Source: Pigmentiphaga aceris
GTDB taxonomy: Bacteria; Pseudomonadota; Gammaproteobacteria; Burkholderiales; Burkholderiaceae_B
Assembly (NCBI RefSeq): GCF_008119665.1
Contig: NZ_CP043046.1
Location: 4,216,001 to 4,280,000 of the forward strand
DNA: 64,000 nt
Direction: 5' to 3'
This document shows positions 43,860 to 52,498 of this stretch, one piece after another. Each line of letters begins with the position of its first letter. The stretch's first letter is position 1. The notes below the pieces were generated by a model, which made no database searches, was not told the origin of the DNA, and was given only the letters and a program-made list of their open reading frames with translations. A program made the translations under genes and the position numbers.

Positions 43860-43891
43860 GGGCCGGCCGTGTCTATGGATGCGGCCGGCCC
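43860..43891 (+). terminator. Strong intercistronic hairpin between binding protein and permease genes
   Basis: GGGCCGGCCG (43860-43869) pairs perfectly with CGGCCGGCCC (43882-43891) around a 12-base loop, with no T-run following. It lies 18 bases after the stop of the binding-protein gene. It may stabilise the upstream mRNA or partly attenuate transcription, raising the ratio of binding protein to permease. Confidence 0.6.
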
Positions 43892-43908
43892 GCTCTGTGG
43901 TATCCCCA

Positions 43909-44778
43909 ATGACAGAATTCCTGAATCTCCTCATCAACGGCGTGATCGAAGGGCTGGTGGTTGCATTGCCAGCACTTGCCATGACGCTGGTGATGGGCGT
44001 GAACCGCTTCCCCAACGCCGCCACCGGCGACTTCATGACCGCAGGTGCCTATGCCACCATCGGCCTGCAGTTGGCCGGCGTGCCCTCGCTGGTGCTGGCC
44101 GCCCTGATCGGCGCGCTCGCCATCGCAGCGACCTCGGCCGCGTCCTACTTTCTGATCTTCCGCAAGCTTGCGCGCCAGCCCATGGTCGCTTCGCTGCTTG
44201 CGGCAATCGGTCTGGGCTTTTTGATTCGCAGTCTGATCTCGCTGTTCGCAGGCCATGACCAGCGTACCTTCCAACTGCCGCTGATGCGCGCGTGGAACTT
44301 CAACGGCGTGCGCATCCTGCCGACCGACCTGGCGATTGCAGGCGTTGCGCTGGCGTGCCTGGCGGTGGTGTTCATCCTGCTCTACAAGACCAGCTTCGGC
44401 CGCCAATTGCGCGCCGTGGCAGACAGCCCCGACTTGGCACGTGCCAGCGGCATCCGCGCGCGTGGCCTATTGATCTCGCTGTGGTTACTGGTGGGCGCAC
44501 TGTCGTCGGTCGGCGGTGTGCTGCTTGGCATGAAGGCAGTTGTCATGCCCGACCTGGGTTGGGAACACCTGATTCCGGCCTTCGCTGCCATGGTGCTGGG
44601 TGGTATCGGTAGTCCAGTCGGTGCTGTCGTCGGTGCCGTGCTGCTGTGCGTGGCACAGGAACTGTCGGTGCCCTTCCTGGGTGCCTCGTACAAGCTGGTG
44701 CTTGCCTTTGGCGTATTGGCGATTGCGCTGTTGATTCGCCCCGCCGGCCTGTTCGGCCGCATCGAACTCGTGAGGTAA
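43909..44778 (+). CDS. LivH-type permease (first system)
   Basis: The 289-residue inner-membrane protein from the ATG at 43909 (MTEFLNLLINGVIEGL) has eight predicted helices and the LivH motifs NGVIEGLVVALPALAMTLVMG near the start and SPDLARASGIRARGLLISLW near 180, the cytoplasmic loop contacting the ATPases. AAMVLGGIGSPVGAVVGAVL is in the C-terminal part. It forms the channel with the adjacent LivM-type protein. It follows the hairpin after the binding-protein gene and lies two bases from the next permease gene. Confidence 0.92.
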   Translation: MTEFLNLLINGVIEGLVVALPALAMTLVMGVNRFPNAATGDFMTAGAYATIGLQLAGVPSLVLAALIGALAIAATSAASYFLIFRKLARQPMVASLLAAIGLGFLIRSLISLFAGHDQRTFQLPLMRAWNFNGVRILPTDLAIAGVALACLAVVFILLYKTSFGRQLRAVADSPDLARASGIRARGLLISLWLLVGALSSVGGVLLGMKAVVMPDLGWEHLIPAFAAMVLGGIGSPVGAVVGAVLLCVAQELSVPFLGASYKLVLAFGVLAIALLIRPAGLFGRIELVR

Positions 44779-44780
44779 GC

Positions 44781-45662
44781 ATGACCGCCTATCTACTTTC
44801 CATCGGCATTGTGGTGCTGATCTACGCCCTGCTCACGCTGGGCCTGAACCTGCAGTTCGGCCTGACCCGGCTGGTGAACTTCGGCATCGTCGCGTTCTTT
44901 GCGATTGGTGCGTACACGTCGGGCCTGCTATCGCTGAAAGGCGTGCCGCTGCCGCTGTCGTTCCTGGCAGCAATGATCGTCGCGGGGCTGGCTGCGCTGC
45001 CGATCGGCCTGCTGTCCTTGCGCCTGCGCGAAGACTATCTGGCGATTGTCACGCTGGGCTTCTCGGAAGCCATCCGCATCACCATTCAGCAAGAAGAATG
45101 GCTGACCAACGGCGTGCAAGGCCTGCCCGGTCTGCCCAAAGCTTTTGCGTCGCTGGGTAGCGGCAATTCGGACATCGCTCTGTTCGTGACCCTGGTGCTG
45201 GTTACCGCCATCACCGCCTGGGGCACCTTGCGCCTGACCCGCAGCCCGCTGGGCCGCCTGTTGCGCGCAATTGGCGACGACGAAACCGCATTGATGGCGC
45301 TGGGCAAAGACCCGGCACGCTTCAAGGTGCAGATCTTCATGCTGGGCGCGGCACTGGCCGGCATGGGCGGTGCGTTCTACGCACACTTCATCACCTTCAT
45401 CACGCCCGAACAGTTCATTCCGCTGGTGACTTTCTACGTGTGGATGAGCCTGATCATGGGCGGCACGGGCACCGTGCGCGGCGCGATTGGCGGCACCGCC
45501 TTGCTGATGATCTTCCTGGAAGGCTCGCGCTTCGCCAAGGACTTGATCCCCGGCGTGTCTGAAGTGCATATGGCCAGCGTGCGTTTGGCCGTGGTTGGCC
45601 TCGCGCTGATCCTGTTCACCCTGTATCGGCCGCAAGGCATGTTCGGCAAGAGGCAAGCATGA
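44781..45662 (+). CDS. LivM-type permease (first system)
   Basis: The 293-residue inner-membrane protein from the ATG at 44781 has LGLNLQFGLTRLVNFGIVAFFAIG at the start, typical of LivM. LRLREDYLAIVTLGFSEAIRI is near 85, and the coupling loop LGRLLRAIGDDETALMALGKD is near 165. SLIMGGTGTVRGAIGGTALL is near the end. It pairs with the LivH-type protein. Its stop overlaps the start of the first ATPase gene. Confidence 0.92.
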   Translation: MTAYLLSIGIVVLIYALLTLGLNLQFGLTRLVNFGIVAFFAIGAYTSGLLSLKGVPLPLSFLAAMIVAGLAALPIGLLSLRLREDYLAIVTLGFSEAIRITIQQEEWLTNGVQGLPGLPKAFASLGSGNSDIALFVTLVLVTAITAWGTLRLTRSPLGRLLRAIGDDETALMALGKDPARFKVQIFMLGAALAGMGGAFYAHFITFITPEQFIPLVTFYVWMSLIMGGTGTVRGAIGGTALLMIFLEGSRFAKDLIPGVSEVHMASVRLAVVGLALILFTLYRPQGMFGKRQA

Positions 45663-46417
45663 TTCTCGAAGCGCGCGACATTACCCGCCGCTTCGGCGGT
45701 TTCACGGCAGTCGACAAGGTTTCCGTGTCCCTGGGCAAGCAGGAAATCCTGGGCATCGCCGGCACCAACGGCGCAGGCAAAAGCACCTTGTTCGCCGCGA
45801 TTGCCGGCCAGCAAGGCTCGGACGGCGGCAGCATCATGTTCGACGGCCACGACATCACCAAATTGCCGCCCTACAAACGCGCACATCTGGGCCTGGTTCG
45901 CACCTTCCAGATTCCGCGTGAATTCAAAAGCCTGACGGTGCACGAGAACCTGCTGGCTGCCGCACCCAACCTGCGCGGCGAACGCCTGCTGTCCTCGTTC
46001 TTCCGCACGTCTTCGCTGGTACGCAATGAACATGAACTGAGCGAGAAGGCCGACAAGATTCTGGAATTCCTGAACCTGAAGCGCGTGCGCGACACCATGG
46101 CCGGTGGCTTGTCAGGCGGGCAGAAAAAGCTGGTTGAACTGGGCCGCGTGCTGATGCTCGACCCCAAGTGCATTTTGCTGGACGAGCCGTTTGCCGGCGT
46201 GAACCCGGTGCTGATCGACGAGCTGTGCGCCCGCGTGCGCGAACTGCACGCACAAGGCATCAGCTTCATCGTGATCGAGCACCATTTGCAGGCGCTGCAA
46301 GCGCTGGCCGGTCGCATGATCGTGATGGATCGCGGCGCGATTCTGGCCGAAGGTGACCCGCGTGCAGTGATGAACGACCCACGGGTTCAGGAAGCGTATA
46401 TGGGAGGCGTGGCATGA
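45659..46417 (+). CDS. LivG-type ABC ATPase (first system)
   Basis: The 252-residue ATPase has Walker A GTNGAGKSTLF near 35, Q-loop LVRTFQIPREFK near 85, signature LSGGQKKLVELG near 145, Walker B CILLDEPFAGVNP and the switch His in VIEHHL. It powers transport in the cytoplasm with the LivF-type partner. Start and stop both overlap neighbouring genes by four bases. Confidence 0.94.
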   Translation: MILEARDITRRFGGFTAVDKVSVSLGKQEILGIAGTNGAGKSTLFAAIAGQQGSDGGSIMFDGHDITKLPPYKRAHLGLVRTFQIPREFKSLTVHENLLAAAPNLRGERLLSSFFRTSSLVRNEHELSEKADKILEFLNLKRVRDTMAGGLSGGQKKLVELGRVLMLDPKCILLDEPFAGVNPVLIDELCARVRELHAQGISFIVIEHHLQALQALAGRMIVMDRGAILAEGDPRAVMNDPRVQEAYMGGVA

Positions 46418-47115
46418 GCCTGCTGACATTGAACGGGCTGCGTGGCGGCTACTCGGAAGTCGACATCATCAAGGGCATCGACCTGCATGTCGCCCCCGGT
46501 GAGATCGTGACGATTGCCGGCACCAATGGTGCGGGTAAGTCGACGCTGGTGAAGGCATTGCTGGGTCTGCTGCCGCGTGTGGAAGGCGAGGTGGTGCTGG
46601 ATGGGAAGTCGCTGACGCGCCTGGGTGCCGAGGATCGTTTCTACGCGGGCCTGGCGTATGTGCCGCAGGTGGCGAATGTGTTTCCATCGCTGACGGTGCG
46701 GGAAAATCTGCAGGTGGTGCGTGGGGTGAAGAACCTGAAGGTGCGCATGGATGAGGTGCTGGTGAATTTCCCGGTGCTGCAGGAACGTCTGGGCCAGCGT
46801 GCGAGTGCGTTGTCGGGCGGTGAGCGTCAGCAGTTGGCGTTTGCTCGGGCGCTGATGCCGTCGCCGCGTTTGATGGTGTTGGACGAGCCGACGGCGGCGT
46901 TGGCACCTTCGCTGGTGGGCAAGGTGTTCGATATGGTGAAGGCGTTGCCGGCGGCGGGTGTGGCGGTGTTGATGGTGGAGCAGCGGGCACGTCAGGCGCT
47001 GGAGATCAGTCAGCAGGGGTACATTTTGGACCAGGGTGCGTGCGTGTTGTCGGGGCGTGCGTCTGAGCTGTTGGCGGATGAGCGGATGGCGCAGTTGTAT
47101 CTGGGTAGCCATTAA
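46414..47115 (+). CDS. LivF-type ABC ATPase (first system)
   Basis: The 233-residue ATPase has Walker A GTNGAGKSTLV near 36, signature LSGGERQQLAFARAL near 136, Walker B LMVLDEPTAALAP and EQRARQALEIS in the switch region, where the usual His is Gln-Arg (VEQR), as in many LivF proteins. It is the last gene of the operon. A terminator follows and then a large inverted-repeat element. Confidence 0.94.
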   Translation: MSLLTLNGLRGGYSEVDIIKGIDLHVAPGEIVTIAGTNGAGKSTLVKALLGLLPRVEGEVVLDGKSLTRLGAEDRFYAGLAYVPQVANVFPSLTVRENLQVVRGVKNLKVRMDEVLVNFPVLQERLGQRASALSGGERQQLAFARALMPSPRLMVLDEPTAALAPSLVGKVFDMVKALPAAGVAVLMVEQRARQALEISQQGYILDQGACVLSGRASELLADERMAQLYLGSH

Positions 47116-47143
47116 GTTTTTTTTCTGCAAGTTGCTCGTCTAT

Positions 47144-47180
47144 ACGCCGGTCGTGATTTGTTCACGGTCGGCGTTTTTTT
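47144..47180 (+). terminator. Rho-independent terminator after the first Liv operon
   Basis: ACGCCG (47144-47149) pairs with CGGCGT (47169-47174), and CGTGA/TCACG pairs inside. Seven T residues follow the stem. It ends the transport operon 65 bases after the last stop codon. Confidence 0.85.
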
Positions 47181-47189
47181 GTGATCGCT

Positions 47190-47601
47190 GTTGGTTTCTT
47201 CTGCCAGTCGCGGGTGGTGGGGCCGGCTCGTCTGCCCCGCTTGACCTTGGCGTCGGGTCTCCGCCCTCCACCTTGTCCAGAAGGGCAGCCAATCCGGCCC
47301 CACCACCCACGCCTTCAAAACGGCTTGGTTAAAAGCAAATCCCGCCTGTGGACGGTTGCCGTTTTTCTGGCTGTTAAGTGCTGTACCCCGTTCTCGGCAT
47401 GCGTGGGCCACCATCCTTGATTGCCACAGGGCTGGCCTTGGGGACTAGCTGGTCAGGTCGCCACGAAGCGAGTCAACGGCTCACGTTTCGGGCCGTCTTT
47501 CAGCGGCCTTTTACGGCAGCGACGCTCAACGAAGTCGCTTGTCTGCTTGGTGGTGGGGTGACACCGAAGCGGGTGGCCGCACGGCAAGGGCATGCGGGAG
47601 A
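47190..47601 (+). repeat. Left copy of a ~410 bp intergenic repeat
   Basis: This copy matches the reverse complement of 47885-48297 along its length, in the same block order. Identical blocks are 47233-47290 (58 bases), 47309-47336 (28), 47449-47471 (23) and 47543-47587 (45), separated by diverged stretches of nearly equal length. Reading frames through it are broken or unsupported, so I treat it as non-coding. It begins 10 bases after the Liv operon terminator. Confidence 0.85.
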
Positions 47602-47884
47602 ATGGCTGGAAGGCCGACGGCTTCGGACGGCTCTTCAGCACGCGTGCGTCACATGCGACGTAGGCCAAACGGCGTTGGGAAACGCCTGTTCGTTGCCAGC
47701 GAAGAGACAGCCGTCGCAAACGTTCAGAGAGACGGCTGGGATGCACACATAGCGCCGCGACGAACAGGGATTTATCCGCTACGGAGGCTTCGGCATGCAC
47801 CGTCATGTCGGCTCCCGCACGCCTTAATCGCGGGACGCTCGTCCCTAAGCAATCCAGCCAGCGACCACCTGCGCCCCGCCCCTT
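47602..47884. other. Centre of the inverted-repeat element
   Basis: These 283 bases lie between the two repeat arms and hold no recognisable gene. GCATGCGG occurs at both edges in opposite orientation. Short frames cross the region on both strands, but none has a start with a ribosome site or a family motif. I see no tRNA and no transposase. Confidence 0.5.
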
Positions 47885-48297
47885 CTCCGCATGCTATTGC
47901 CGTGCGGCCACCCGCTTCGGTGTCACCCCACCACCAAGCAGAAGCGCAAATTTCCTTGAGTGGCGCTGCGGTAAAAGGCTGCTGAAGAACCCACCGAATC
48001 GTGAGCCGGAGAGATCGCTTCGTGGCGACCTGACCAGCCAAGTCCCCGACTCCGGCCGGCTTGCCATTCAAGGATGGCGAACGCCAATACGGGGGAGCCG
48101 AATACAGCATCCGAGCAGCCAGAAATACCGAATCGCCCAAAGGCGGAATTCGCTTTTAACCAAGCCGTTTTGAAGGCGTGAGGGTCGGGGGCGTGGCGGC
48201 TGCCCTTCTGGACAAGGTGGAGGGCGGAGACCCGACGCCAAGGTCAAGCGGGGCAGGCGACGCGCCCCCGACACCCGCGACTGGCTCAAGAACCACA
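47885..48297 (-). repeat. Right copy of the ~410 bp intergenic repeat, inverted
   Basis: This is the inverted partner of 47190-47601. Blocks identical to the left copy (as reverse complement) are 47897-47941, 48015-48037, 48152-48179 and 48198-48255. Together the two arms and their spacer fill the 1.1 kb between the first Liv operon and the next small gene. I found no clear target-site duplication at the outer ends. Confidence 0.85.
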
Positions 48298-48370
48298 CAC
48301 CGACACAGCAAAAATACGCCCAACCCCACAGAGCGCTACTATTCCCGCTTGACGACATACCGAGCATCGC

Positions 48371-48610
48371 ATGGCCTTTTTCCAGAACGAAGAACACCTT
48401 CACCAGATGACCCACAAAGTCTTCAACATGGTGTTCACCGCCAACGACACGGTACCGGTCTCCGGCATCTACCGATGCCTGGGATGCAGCCGCGAAATCG
48501 CCGTCACGCGCGGTGAACCGTTTCCGAACAACAAACATCACCCCCACGGTCCACCGCAAGGCCCGATCCGTTGGCAGATGATCGTCATCGCCGACCACGA
48601 GCCGAAATAA
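48371..48610 (+). CDS. Small hypothetical protein with a Cys pair
   Basis: The 79-residue product starts MAFFQNEEHLHQMTHKVF and contains SGIYRCLGCSREIAVTRGE, with a C-x-x-C pair, then HHPHGPPQGPIRWQMIV. The Cys pair and the surrounding GxYxCxxCxxE pattern resemble small zinc-ribbon-like proteins of unknown role found near the ends of many beta-proteobacterial operons. With only two Cys, metal binding would need the His residues downstream. It may form a pair with the membrane protein gene seven bases later. Confidence 0.65.
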   Translation: MAFFQNEEHLHQMTHKVFNMVFTANDTVPVSGIYRCLGCSREIAVTRGEPFPNNKHHPHGPPQGPIRWQMIVIADHEPK

Positions 48611-48617
48611 GCGCGTG

Positions 48618-49091
48618 ATGAACGAACCCACCAGACCAACGGGGCAGCCTGACCACGATGACAGCGCGGCAACGCGCTCGACACCCGACGGTGAACAGGT
48701 TTCGCCAGCAGCAGGCATCGACCCGACGCCAGCCCCGCGCCGCCCACCCGGCTCGATCCGGCTGTGGGGCTTTCTGCTGCTGGTGGCATCCGCCGTCCCG
48801 CTGCACCTGTCCCTGGTGGCCCCTTATCTGGCTGCGCAGGCCAACGAGCGCGTGACGCTGCTGGGTGCCAAGCTTCTGCTGCTGGGCACGCTGTTGCTGA
48901 TGTATGGCCTGCCCATGCTGCTGGCCGGGTCAGGCTTCACCCGGCTGCGCCGCACGTTGCCGCAGTTGGGCAAAGCATCTTCGCTGGACATGGTCATCCT
49001 GGTGGCCAGCATGCTGATTGCCTACTTTGCCGAACACCAGCTTCGCGTGGTGCTGAACGGCATGGGTTACCCCGTTCCGCTCGACTGGTAA
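48618..49091 (+). CDS. Hypothetical membrane protein with polar N-terminus
   Basis: The 157-residue protein from the ATG at 48618 has a polar, Pro/Asp/Thr-rich N-terminus of about 50 residues. Three hydrophobic segments follow: LWGFLLLVASAVPLHLSLV, LLLLGTLLLMYGLPMLLAG and SLDMVILVASMLIAYFAE. A short loop GSGFTRLRRTLPQLGKAS joins the last two. I do not recognise a named family. It probably shares a transcript with the preceding small gene. Confidence 0.6.
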   Translation: MNEPTRPTGQPDHDDSAATRSTPDGEQVSPAAGIDPTPAPRRPPGSIRLWGFLLLVASAVPLHLSLVAPYLAAQANERVTLLGAKLLLLGTLLLMYGLPMLLAGSGFTRLRRTLPQLGKASSLDMVILVASMLIAYFAEHQLRVVLNGMGYPVPLDW

Positions 49092-49148
49092 GCCCTCTCC
49101 CCTGTTAAGTCTTTGTCGACGGCGCGGCCAGCGCCGCGTCGGCTGCAT

Positions 49149-49581
49149 GTCTTCGCCTCGATATGCAAGCCCGGGCCAAGGTTTGCGGGTTCACCTTGTC
49201 GCTGGCCGATGGCAGTGAACACCACGCCAGCCGATTGATCCTTGCCACCGGCGTGCGTGATGAACTGCCTGCCATTGCCGGCTTGCAGGAACGCTGGGGC
49301 CAGACGGTCTTGCACTGCCCTTACTGCCACGGTTACGAGGTGGCGGGCCCGCCGTTGGGCGTGCTCGCCAATCACGTGATGTCGGCACATCACGGCGTCC
49401 TGATTCCCGAATGGGGACCGACCACCTACTTCACCCAGGGACGATTCGCGTCGATGACCGCAAACAGACCTCGGTGCCGGGCGTCTTTGCCGCTGGCGAC
49501 GCAGCCAGCCCGTTGATGAAACCGGCGCTCAAGAACACAAAAATCAGATCACGCGCCAGGACCACCATCCACGTGGTCTAG
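49149..49581 (+). pseudogene. Degenerate thioredoxin-reductase-like flavoprotein
   Basis: The fragment from about 49149 reads ADGSEHHASRLILATGVRDE and VLHCPYCHGYEVAG, the C-x-x-C redox region of NAD(P)/FAD thioredoxin-reductase-like enzymes, then GPTTYFTQG. The frame then changes: RVDDRKQTSVPGVFAAGDAA, the C-terminal FAD-binding signature, is read in another frame from 49447 to the TAG at 49581. The N-terminal FAD-binding Rossmann motif is missing. A middle part of perhaps 60-70 residues is lost at the frame change. It is a decayed gene, about a third of normal length (300). Confidence 0.8.
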
Positions 49582-50026
49582 CTGCCACCCACTGCGTAAA
49601 ACGCACCGCGCGATGCCTTGTCTCAGGCCCCATTCATGTGGTTGGCCGGTGCCGCGCAAGCACCCACCTGGCAACGAAAAATTGGCGGGATCATCCGGCA
49701 AGCCATTCGCCGCGAACGACTTTTCTTGCATCGCACAGAGATTTTTTTCCTTTGCACCAAACGATGCAAAAAGTAACCCCGCAACAGGCCGCCACCCCGC
49801 TTTTGCCCCATCCCCGGGCATACGTTGCCCCGTCTCAGTACATACCCCAGGTTCGCGCGCACCGGCGTAGGGCATGGGTTTTCGGGACATCCAGCGAGCG
49901 TCCTCAACGCAAAGAAAATCTGTTGACGACGCCCAACCAGTTCAATATCTTATAAATATATTTACACGATCAGTTACGTCCAAGCGGTCGCTGGCCGGGC
50001 TGACGGGTCCTTTCGGAGAGTCCTCA
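49582..50026. other. Intergenic region before the DapA-family gene
   Basis: No gene is supported in these 445 bases. TTGCATCG (49726-49733) and CGATGCAA (49762-49769) form an inverted repeat around a T7 run. An AT-rich stretch at 49941-49970 stands out against the GC-rich background and contains the promoter listed separately. Confidence 0.6.
49923..49951 (+). promoter_or_regulatory. Sigma-70-like promoter of the lyase and second Liv operon
   Basis: TTGACG (49923-49928) and TATCTT (49946-49951) are separated by 17 bases, in the AT-rich stretch about 75 bases before the lyase start. It is the best candidate promoter for the downstream operon. Confidence 0.45.
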
Positions 50027-50941
50027 ATGAGCAGCCAGCCCTGGCGTGGTGTCTACCCCGCCATCACCACCAAATTCCACGCAGACGAAAGCATCGATGC
50101 AGCCGGCACCGCCAAGCACATCGAGTTCCTGATCAAGAACGGGGTGCACGGCTTGGTCACGACCGGCTCCTTGGGCGAAGCCAGCACCTTGACGCTGGAA
50201 GAAAAACTTGAAGTCGCGGACATCGCCGTCAAGGCGGCAGCCGGTCGCGTGCCGGTGCTGGCCAATGTGTCGGAGACCAGCACACGCGAAGCCATCCGCT
50301 TCGTCGAAGGTGCTAACGCGCTGGGCGTGGATGGCTTCATGGTGATGCCGGCGGTGATCTATGTGGCCGATGCACGCGAAGCCAGGCAGAACGTGCGCAC
50401 CATTGCCGAAGCCGCGAAGAAGCCGATCATGATCTACAACAACCCGGTCGCGTACCGCGTGGATCTGAAGCCGGAAGACATGGTGGAACTGGCTGACTGC
50501 GAGTGGCTGGTGGCGATCAAGGAAAGCACCGACAACATCCGTCGCATCACCGACCTGCGCAACACCGTTGGCACGCGCTATCAGCTGTTCCTGGGCGTGG
50601 ACGATCTGTCCTTCGAAGGCCTGGCACTGGGCTGCGATGGCCTGCTGGCTGGCCTGGTGACCTCGTTCCCGCGTGAAACCGTGGCGCTCTACGACCTGAT
50701 GCAAGCCGGCAAGTACGACGAGGCACTGAAGCTGTATCAGTGGTTCACGCCGCTGCTGCACTTGGATGTTTCGACCAAGCTGGTGCAGAACCTGAAGCTG
50801 GTGGAAACGCTGGTCGGTGTGGGCAACGAGAACGTGCGCCGTCCGCGTCTGCCGCTGGTTGGCACGGAACGTGAATACATCGAGCAGATCGTTGCCAAGG
50901 CCCTGGCCACCCGCCCGGCTGCCTACCAATCGGTGATCTGA
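50027..50941 (+). CDS. DapA-family (dihydrodipicolinate synthase-like) lyase
   Basis: The 304-residue class I aldolase-type enzyme from the ATG at 50027 (MSSQPWRGVYPAITTKF) has GVHGLVTTGSLGEASTLTLEE near 40, the Tyr region IMIYNNPVAYRVD near 140 and the Schiff-base Lys in WLVAIKESTDNIRRI near 170. It therefore condenses or splits a pyruvate-type ketoacid. It is probably not the lysine-pathway DapA: it heads an operon with an ABC importer and a GntR regulator, so a catabolic aldolase, hydratase-aldolase or deaminating lyase is likelier. The long frame upstream of 50027 has no family similarity. Confidence 0.88.
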   Translation: MSSQPWRGVYPAITTKFHADESIDAAGTAKHIEFLIKNGVHGLVTTGSLGEASTLTLEEKLEVADIAVKAAAGRVPVLANVSETSTREAIRFVEGANALGVDGFMVMPAVIYVADAREARQNVRTIAEAAKKPIMIYNNPVAYRVDLKPEDMVELADCEWLVAIKESTDNIRRITDLRNTVGTRYQLFLGVDDLSFEGLALGCDGLLAGLVTSFPRETVALYDLMQAGKYDEALKLYQWFTPLLHLDVSTKLVQNLKLVETLVGVGNENVRRPRLPLVGTEREYIEQIVAKALATRPAAYQSVI

Positions 50942-51009
50942 CCCGCCATGCCGTAAACACGCCCCGCCCCCGCTGCACGCCCTCCTCCACCTTCGATTCG
51001 GTCATACGC

Positions 51010-51765
51010 ATGGATCAGGACATCATCCTTGAAACACGGGCTCTGTCTAAAGAGTTCCGGGGTTTCGTCGCGGTTCGCGACGTGAACCTGCAAGTCAAAC
51101 GCGGTGCCATCCACGCGCTGATCGGACCGAATGGTGCGGGCAAGACCACGGTGTTCAACCTGTTGACGAAGTTCCACGTGCCCACGCGCGGGCAGATCAT
51201 CTTCAACGGGCAGGACATCACGGCAGAAAAGCCCGCCCAGACCGCACGACGCGGTGTGGTGCGGTCCTTCCAGATCTCAGCAGTGTTCGCGCAGATGACC
51301 GTGCTGGAAAACGTGAAGGTTGCACTGCAACGCAAACTGGGCGTCGATTACCACTTCTGGCAATCGACCGCCTCGCTGCGCAGCCTGGACGAACCGGCGA
51401 TGGCATTGCTGGAAGAAGTCGGGCTGGCTGCGTTTGCGCATCATCTTGCCGCCGACCTGCCCTATGGCCGCAAACGCACGCTGGAAATTGCGACCACGCT
51501 GGCACTCGACCCGGAAATGCTGCTGCTGGATGAACCCACGCAGGGCATGGGCCACGAGGACGTGGACCGCGTGAAAGACCTGATCAAGAAAGTCTCGGCC
51601 AGTCGCACCATTTTGATGGTCGAGCACAACATGAAAGTGGTGGCGGACATCACCGACACCATCACCGTGCTGCAACGCGGTGAAGTGCTTGCCGAGGGCC
51701 CGTACGCGCAAGTGTCGGTCAACCCTGCTGTGCGCACTGCCTACATGGGAACCGAAGATGCCTGA
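51010..51765 (+). CDS. LivG-type ABC ATPase (second system)
   Basis: The 251-residue ATPase has Walker A GPNGAGKTTVFNLL near 38, Q-loop VVRSFQISAVF near 85, Walker B LLLDEPTQGMGHED near 175 and the switch His in MVEHNM. The signature segment reads LPYGRKRTLEIATTLAL, where the usual LSGG is replaced by LPYG, as in many LivG-like proteins. It lies 68 bases after the lyase gene and overlaps the next ATPase gene. Confidence 0.92.
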   Translation: MDQDIILETRALSKEFRGFVAVRDVNLQVKRGAIHALIGPNGAGKTTVFNLLTKFHVPTRGQIIFNGQDITAEKPAQTARRGVVRSFQISAVFAQMTVLENVKVALQRKLGVDYHFWQSTASLRSLDEPAMALLEEVGLAAFAHHLAADLPYGRKRTLEIATTLALDPEMLLLDEPTQGMGHEDVDRVKDLIKKVSASRTILMVEHNMKVVADITDTITVLQRGEVLAEGPYAQVSVNPAVRTAYMGTEDA

Positions 51766-52498
51766 TCACCGCTCTGCAGGCAGCAACACCGGCAACACAC
51801 CGCCCATGCTGTCCATCCGCGACCTGCACGCCTGGTATGGCGAATCGCACGTGCTGCACAACATCAACCTGGACGTGCAGCAAGGTGAGTGCATCACCCT
51901 GCTGGGGCGCAACGGTGCGGGGCGCACGACCACCCTGCGCGCCATCCTTGGGTTGACGGGCAAACGCACCGGTTCCATCAAGGTGGCGGGCAAGGAAGTG
52001 ATCGACCTGCCGCCGCACAAGATCGCCCGGCTGGGCCTGGGCTATTGCCCGGAAGAGCGCGGCATCTATGCCTCGCTGACCGCCGAAGAAAACCTGACTT
52101 TGCTGCCCATGGTCGGACCCAACGGCATGTCGCTGGAACAGATCTACGAGATGTTCCCGAACCTGAAAGAACGCGCCAACAGCCCGGGCACCCGGCTGTC
52201 TGGTGGCGAGCAGCAGATGCTGGCGATGGCGCGCATTCTGCGCACCGGCGCGCAATTGCTGTTGCTCGATGAGATCACCGAAGGACTCGCGCCTGTCATC
52301 GTCCAGAAGCTGGGGCAGGTGATACGCGAACTGAAAGCCCGCAATTTCACGATGGTGCTGGTGGAGCAGAACTTCCGCTTCGCGCAGCATCTCGCGGATC
52401 GCCACTACGTGATCGAGCACGGCGAAGTGGTGGAAGTCATCGAACGTGCGGAGGTCGAGGCGAAACAAGACCGCCTGACCGAACTGCTTGGCATTTGA
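51758..52498 (+). CDS. LivF-type ABC ATPase with Arg in place of the Walker A Lys (second system)
   Basis: The 246-residue protein from the ATG at 51758 has LLGRNGAGRTTTLRAILGL near 50: the Walker A Lys is Arg (codon CGC). Other motifs are intact: LSGGEQQMLAMARIL near 150, Walker B LLLLDEITEGLAP and LVEQNFRFAQHLADRHYV. Members with GRNG-x-GR-[ST] are known to me from Burkholderiales, so this is probably a tolerated variant rather than a sequencing error. It pairs with the LivG-type protein, whose Walker A is normal. The stop overlaps an unused frame before the binding-protein gene. Confidence 0.9.
   Translation: MPDHRSAGSNTGNTPPMLSIRDLHAWYGESHVLHNINLDVQQGECITLLGRNGAGRTTTLRAILGLTGKRTGSIKVAGKEVIDLPPHKIARLGLGYCPEERGIYASLTAEENLTLLPMVGPNGMSLEQIYEMFPNLKERANSPGTRLSGGEQQMLAMARILRTGAQLLLLDEITEGLAPVIVQKLGQVIRELKARNFTMVLVEQNFRFAQHLADRHYVIEHGEVVEVIERAEVEAKQDRLTELLGI

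Noticed and set aside
42525..44036. A 503-codon minus-strand frame opposite the first binding-protein gene
   Set aside because: It is a shadow of the binding-protein and LivH genes; composition is typical of antisense translation of GC-rich coding DNA.
47190..48297. The inverted repeat as an insertion sequence
   Set aside because: No transposase frame lies between the arms, arms are too long and diverged for IS ends, and no target duplication was found.
47453..48718. Several 100-200 codon frames inside the inverted-repeat element
   Set aside because: Similar peptide stretches appear on both arms only because the DNA is repeated; frames shift between conserved blocks and no start has a ribosome site.
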